A stretch of DNA of 9,032 nucleotides, from contig CANGNU010000028.1 of NCBI GenBank assembly GCA_947455365.1, forward strand, positions 1 to 9,032, given 5' to 3'. The stretch is from Rickettsiales bacterium. Its GTDB lineage: Bacteria; Pseudomonadota; Alphaproteobacteria; Rickettsiales; UBA1997. This document shows positions 6,762-9,032 of the stretch, one piece after another. The translations under genes were made by a program, and so were the position numbers. Within the stretch, counting starts at the first letter, position 1. Each line of letters begins with the position of its first letter. A model generated the notes under the pieces. That model was not told the DNA's origin. It did no database searches and saw nothing but the letters and a program-made list of their open reading frames with translations.

Positions 6762-7547
6762 TTAGCCAAAAAACCAGCCAGTAATCATATAATTTGATAA
6801 TAGAATTGCAATGGATGCGGCCACGACAGCATTGGTTGTAGCCCTTCCAACACCTTCGGCGCCGCCTTTAGAATTATAGCCAAAATAGCAACCCATAATT
6901 GAAATGATAAAGCCAAAGAAGCACGCCTTTGTAAGGCCCGAGACTACATCAATTTGTTTTAAAAACTTAAAAGTATTGTTGATATAAGGGCCGGGAGAGA
7001 AGCCCAGATTGTGCACGCTGACTAGATAGCCGCCCATTACACCAATAATATCGGCGACCAAAACTAACAATGGCAGCATGAGCAAACCAGCAATGACGCG
7101 GGGCGCGATGAGATATTTGAAGGGGTTGGTAGAAAGAGTGCGAAGGGCATCGAGTTGTTCTGTAACTTTCATGGTGCCAATTTCGGCGGCCATTGAAGCG
7201 CCAACACGACCAGCAACCATCAGGCCTGCCAGCACGGGGCCAAGTTCGCGGGTAATTGATAAAACCACCACCGTGGCAATAGTGCTTTCGGCATTAAAGC
7301 GCGAAAAACCAGAATAGCTTTGCAAGGCCAAAACCGCGCCACTAAAGATGGCAGTAAGGCCCACGACAGGTAAAGAAAAATAGCCAATATGTAAAAATTG
7401 CTTTAAGATAAGCTTGGGATAGTATGGTGGAGTAAGGCAGTGACGAATTGCATTAAAAGTAAAAATTGCTAAATCGCCAATGCGCGCCAAATTAGAAAGC
7501 GTGAAAGAGCCAATCTTCTGTAGGGGTGACAAGATATAAGAGGTCAT
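6762..7547 (-). CDS. mlaE: MlaE-family ABC transporter permease (phospholipid transport)
   Basis: MlaE is the inner-membrane permease of the Mla lipid-transport ABC complex, which moves phospholipids between the inner and outer membranes; it normally works with the ATPase MlaF and the MCE protein MlaD. The product has 261 residues, the usual length, with about five to six hydrophobic segments (roughly 52-78, 92-118, 148-175, 203-225, 237-257). The hallmark region 100-135 reads RELGPVLAGLM, then GRVGASMAAE, then IGTMKVTEQLDAL. The C-terminal YNSKGGAEGVGRATTNAVV (224-242) is also typical. The gene is transcribed away from the divergent region at 7548-7669. Unusually, no mlaF or mlaD is next to it: rlmJ lies 73 bases downstream and the upstream side is divergent. 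Its partners must be encoded elsewhere. The family is secure; the exact lipid and direction of transport are inferred. Confidence 0.94.
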   Translation of the reverse strand: MTSYILSPLQKIGSFTLSNLARIGDLAIFTFNAIRHCLTPPYYPKLILKQFLHIGYFSLPVVGLTAIFSGAVLALQSYSGFSRFNAESTIATVVVLSITRELGPVLAGLMVAGRVGASMAAEIGTMKVTEQLDALRTLSTNPFKYLIAPRVIAGLLMLPLLVLVADIIGVMGGYLVSVHNLGFSPGPYINNTFKFLKQIDVVSGLTKACFFGFIISIMGCYFGYNSKGGAEGVGRATTNAVVAASIAILLSNYMITGWFFG

Positions 7548-7589
7548 GGATTTGTGATTTTACTTGAAAAAAAATACTATCGGTTGATA

Positions 7590-7618
7590 ATGTTAGTCTT
7601 CTTTGAATTAAAATTCAA
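7590..7618 (-). promoter_or_regulatory. Candidate sigma-70-type promoter for mlaE
   Basis: Read on the - strand, TTGAAT (7613-7618) and TAACAT (7590-7595) are separated by 17 bases. Each hexamer matches its consensus at 4 of 6 positions. Transcription would start about 35 bases upstream of the mlaE ATG. The -35 hexamer lies inside the palindrome at 7602-7619, so a protein bound there could block it. AT-rich DNA produces such matches by chance, hence low confidence. Confidence 0.35.
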
Positions 7619-7619
7619 A
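7602..7619. repeat. Palindrome in the divergent mlaE / DUF2946-like intergenic region
   Basis: TTTGAATT (7602-7609), a 2-base centre AA, then AATTCAAA (7612-7619): two perfect 8-base arms. It lies in the 122-base divergent region, about 50 bases before the + strand gene and 55 bases before mlaE. It contains TTGAAT on both strands, so it may be an operator overlapping promoter elements. It is too AT-rich and lacks a T-tract, so a terminator is unlikely. The binding protein is unknown. Confidence 0.5.
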
Positions 7620-7669
7620 ATATTATTAATGGCAGCTTAAGGCTTGTCACTATTGATTTAGCATAATAA

Positions 7670-8050
7670 ATGTTTTATCAAAACAGACAAAATAAATTAA
7701 AATATTTTATCGCGGCAATTTTTCTTGCCTGTTTTGCTGTTGCTTCAGTTTCTTTGGCGGTTCACGCTTTTTCTCATAAAATTAATTTTGCTGATAAAAA
7801 TATTTTTTCTATAAAATCTGCTACAGAATCACAAATTTTAACAAATAGCAAGCCAGCGACAAAGCACGATATATCTGATTGCTCGCTCTGTTTTTTATCT
7901 GTTATTCAAAATAATATTTTACTTTTAGCAGCGCAAATTTTTACTGTCGTAGCTTTTTCTTTATTTTTAATTTGGCGCAATTTTAATCGCGTTAAATTAG
8001 CTTACCTCTCCTCATCCTTTCTAGCGCGGGCTCCACCATTTTCTTCGTAA
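7670..8050 (+). CDS. Small membrane protein with CxxC, DUF2946-like
   Basis: This is a 126-residue protein. Residues about 12-33 are a hydrophobic segment (TM helix or uncleaved signal, ending VHAFSH with H32 and H36). Residues 66-74 read HDISDCSLC, giving a His and a CxxC pair (C71, C74) that could bind a metal. Residues about 82-102 are a second hydrophobic helix, followed by a basic stretch and the tail FLARAPPFSS. The layout of signal/TM, His-Cys-x-x-Cys, TM and a terminal RAPP matches what I remember of DUF2946-type proteins, which are often found beside TonB-dependent receptors and sometimes linked to copper; that link is recollection, not a search. The ATG at 7670 has no Shine-Dalgarno sequence but is the only reasonable start before the hydrophobic segment. 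It lies 148 bases upstream of the receptor gene, same strand. Biochemical function unknown. Confidence 0.65.
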   Translation: MFYQNRQNKLKYFIAAIFLACFAVASVSLAVHAFSHKINFADKNIFSIKSATESQILTNSKPATKHDISDCSLCFLSVIQNNILLLAAQIFTVVAFSLFLIWRNFNRVKLAYLSSSFLARAPPFSS

Positions 8051-8143
8051 TTTTAGTTGGAATTTTCTGCTGTTATTATAGGGCATTTTAGCCTTATCTG
8101 GCGCGGTTTTTCCAAATTTTATCGCATTTCGCAATCTTTAGTT

Positions 8144-8152
8144 TGTAATAAT
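8144..8152 (+). promoter_or_regulatory. Candidate extended -10 promoter for the TonB-dependent receptor
   Basis: TGTAATAAT has the extended -10 TGn followed by AATAAT, which matches TATAAT at five of six positions. No good -35 lies 17 bases upstream, but extended -10 promoters can work without one. Transcription would begin near 8159, giving a leader of about 40 bases. This would let the receptor be expressed separately from the small protein upstream. Confidence 0.3.
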
Positions 8153-8181
8153 AAACAAGGTGCGAAGTCAATAGAATCAAC

Positions 8182-8192
8182 GACAAATTGTC
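8182..8192. repeat. Short palindrome just before the receptor start codon
   Basis: GACAA, a central A, then TTGTC: perfect 5-base arms ending 6 bases before the ATG at 8199. At this position it would occlude the ribosome-binding region if folded in mRNA, or could be an operator. It is short and may be chance. Confidence 0.3.
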
Positions 8193-8198
8193 TTAATT

Positions 8199-9032
8199 AT
8201 GAAAAAATATTTTTCTTCACCGTGCAATTTTTCCGCGCAATTTTTATCTTCACGCCGCAATTCTTTTGGTAAAATTTTATTTTATACAACATTTTTAACT
8301 TTTGCCGCAGGCCTTGCCAATGCTTGGTCTGGCGATATTGAGCAATATGAAATAACGGCAAAAAAACTAAATGCATCGCGCAATAAATTGTCGCCAAGCG
8401 TTGGGGCATCTAGTTTTTCATTTACTAAAGAAGATATTGATAATTTACCACAAGGGCAAGCAACCTCGCTCAACCAAGTGCTACTAAGGGCTCCGGGTGT
8501 TACGCAAGATTCTTATGGGCAAATTTATGTAAGAAATGACCATGGCGATTTGCAGTATCGCATCAATGGCATCATACTTCCAGAAGGTATTGGTGGTTTT
8601 GGGCAAACTCTTGATACGCACTTTGCTGAAAGCGTTAACCTTATGACTGGCGCGCTTCCGGCCCAATATGGTTATCGCACGGCAGGTGTGGTTGATATTA
8701 AAACCAAGAGTGGCGCGCTGAAGAATGGCGGGCGTTCAGAGGTTATGCTGGGTGGAAATAATACTACGCAGTTAAGTCAAGAAGTGAGTGGCAGCGCGGG
8801 TCGGCTGAATTATTATGTTAATGGCACTTATTTGCAAAGCGACCGCGGATTTGAATCTCCAACTAAAGGCCGCGAAGCCTTGCATGACAAGACTGCGCAA
8901 GATAAAGTGTTTGGTTATTTCTCTTACCTTCTTGACTCGCAAAGCAAGCTGAGCTTGATTGTAGCCAATGCTGACAATAATTTTCAAATTCCCAATAATC
9001 CTAATCAGCCAGCGCAGTTTTCTTTAAATGGC
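8199..9032 (+). CDS. TonB-dependent outer-membrane receptor, N-terminal part (3' truncated by the window)
   Basis: An outer-membrane active-transport receptor driven by TonB/ExbBD. The frame stays open for 278 codons to the window end. Residues 1-42 are a long signal peptide: a polar N-region with R19, R20 and K25, a hydrophobic core (26-38), and LANA before probable cleavage at 42/43. EQYEITAKKL (48-57) resembles a TonB box. The plug domain covers about 66-175, with LNQVLLRAPGV (91-101), IYVRNDHGDLQYRINGI (109-125), LMTGALPAQYGYRTAG (148-163) and VDIKTKSG (165-172), very typical of one proteobacterial receptor subfamily. The first barrel strands follow. The next in-frame Met is at 149, inside the plug, so ATG 8199 is the best start despite lacking a Shine-Dalgarno sequence. 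The ligand cannot be read from the plug; the neighbouring CxxC protein hints at a metal. Confidence 0.92.
   Translation, partial: MKKYFSSPCNFSAQFLSSRRNSFGKILFYTTFLTFAAGLANAWSGDIEQYEITAKKLNASRNKLSPSVGASSFSFTKEDIDNLPQGQATSLNQVLLRAPGVTQDSYGQIYVRNDHGDLQYRINGIILPEGIGGFGQTLDTHFAESVNLMTGALPAQYGYRTAGVVDIKTKSGALKNGGRSEVMLGGNNTTQLSQEVSGSAGRLNYYVNGTYLQSDRGFESPTKGREALHDKTAQDKVFGYFSYLLDSQSKLSLIVANADNNFQIPNNPNQPAQFSLNG
8214..8265 (+). repeat. Nested tandem repeats in the receptor signal-peptide coding region
   Basis: Two adjacent 13-base units, CCGTGCAATTTTT (8220-8232) and CCGCGCAATTTTT (8233-8245), differ at one base. A third, degenerate copy, CGCCGCAATTCTT, lies at 8253-8265 (10 of 13 matching the second unit). 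A longer 33-base period also shows: TCTTCAC at 8214-8220 recurs at 8247-8253 with similar following sequence (16 of 19 bases match between 8214-8232 and 8247-8265). The repeats encode the polar N-region of the signal peptide (residues 6-23). Confidence 0.6.

Noticed and set aside
7644..7669. TTGTCA plus TAATAA as a promoter for the small CxxC protein
   Set aside because: The spacer is only 14 bases and the -10 would abut the ATG, leaving no room for a start site upstream of it.
8057..8272. 71-residue open frame on the + strand between the small CxxC protein and the receptor
   Set aside because: It overlaps the receptor start in another frame, has low-complexity Phe-rich content from A/T-rich DNA, and resembles nothing.
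8484..8987. Open frames on the - strand at the right end
   Set aside because: They are antisense shadows of the receptor, whose frame runs unbroken to the window end with strong plug-domain motifs.

Overview
The window is a compact stretch of chromosome from an AT-rich bacterium, most likely an alphaproteobacterium. NrdR, MraY, MurF (with a GSVGKTG P-loop), the MlaE-type permease, a PfkB-family 'adenosine kinase' and a family-4 uracil-DNA glycosylase (UDG) of the C-x-LK / WRPPGNR type all match the alphaproteobacterial forms I remember. An Mla-type permease and a TonB-dependent receptor show a Gram-negative envelope. NrdR, RlmJ and adenosine kinase argue against an extremely reduced genome. 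Lineage is inferred by reading proteins, not by a search. No tRNA, rRNA, CRISPR array, transposase or integrase was seen.

Layout. Positions 1-2229 (+ strand): the 3' end of prfB (release factor 2), nrdR, a UDG that overlaps nrdR by one base, and a 199-residue protein I do not recognise. Positions 2239-7547 (- strand), read in the order of transcription: mlaE, rlmJ, adenosine kinase, murF, mraY. The rlmJ/kinase/murF junctions are a 4-base overlap and a 2-base gap, so these three are very probably one operon; mraY follows after 84 bases. The two blocks converge at 2229/2239 with only 9 bases between stops. Positions 7548-7669 are a divergent promoter region. Positions 7670-9032 (+ strand) hold a small CxxC membrane protein resembling DUF2946 and then the first 278 codons of a TonB-dependent receptor that runs off the window.

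How the genes fit together. NrdR (control of ribonucleotide reductase) and the UDG (removal of uracil from DNA) both concern dNTP and DNA quality and are probably co-transcribed. MurF and MraY are consecutive steps of peptidoglycan precursor synthesis, a remnant of the dcw cluster whose usual flanking genes murE and murD are absent here. The DUF2946-like protein and the receptor look like a small outer-membrane uptake locus, possibly for a metal, but the ligand cannot be read from the sequence.

No clearly new multi-gene system is visible. The points most worth a second look are the unrecognised gene at 1630-2229 with codon use unlike its neighbours, the UDG lacking two expected iron-sulfur ligands, an MlaE permease without an adjacent ATPase, a nested repeat in the receptor's signal-peptide region, palindromes sharing a half-site upstream of mlaE and rlmJ, and the near absence of Shine-Dalgarno sequences.
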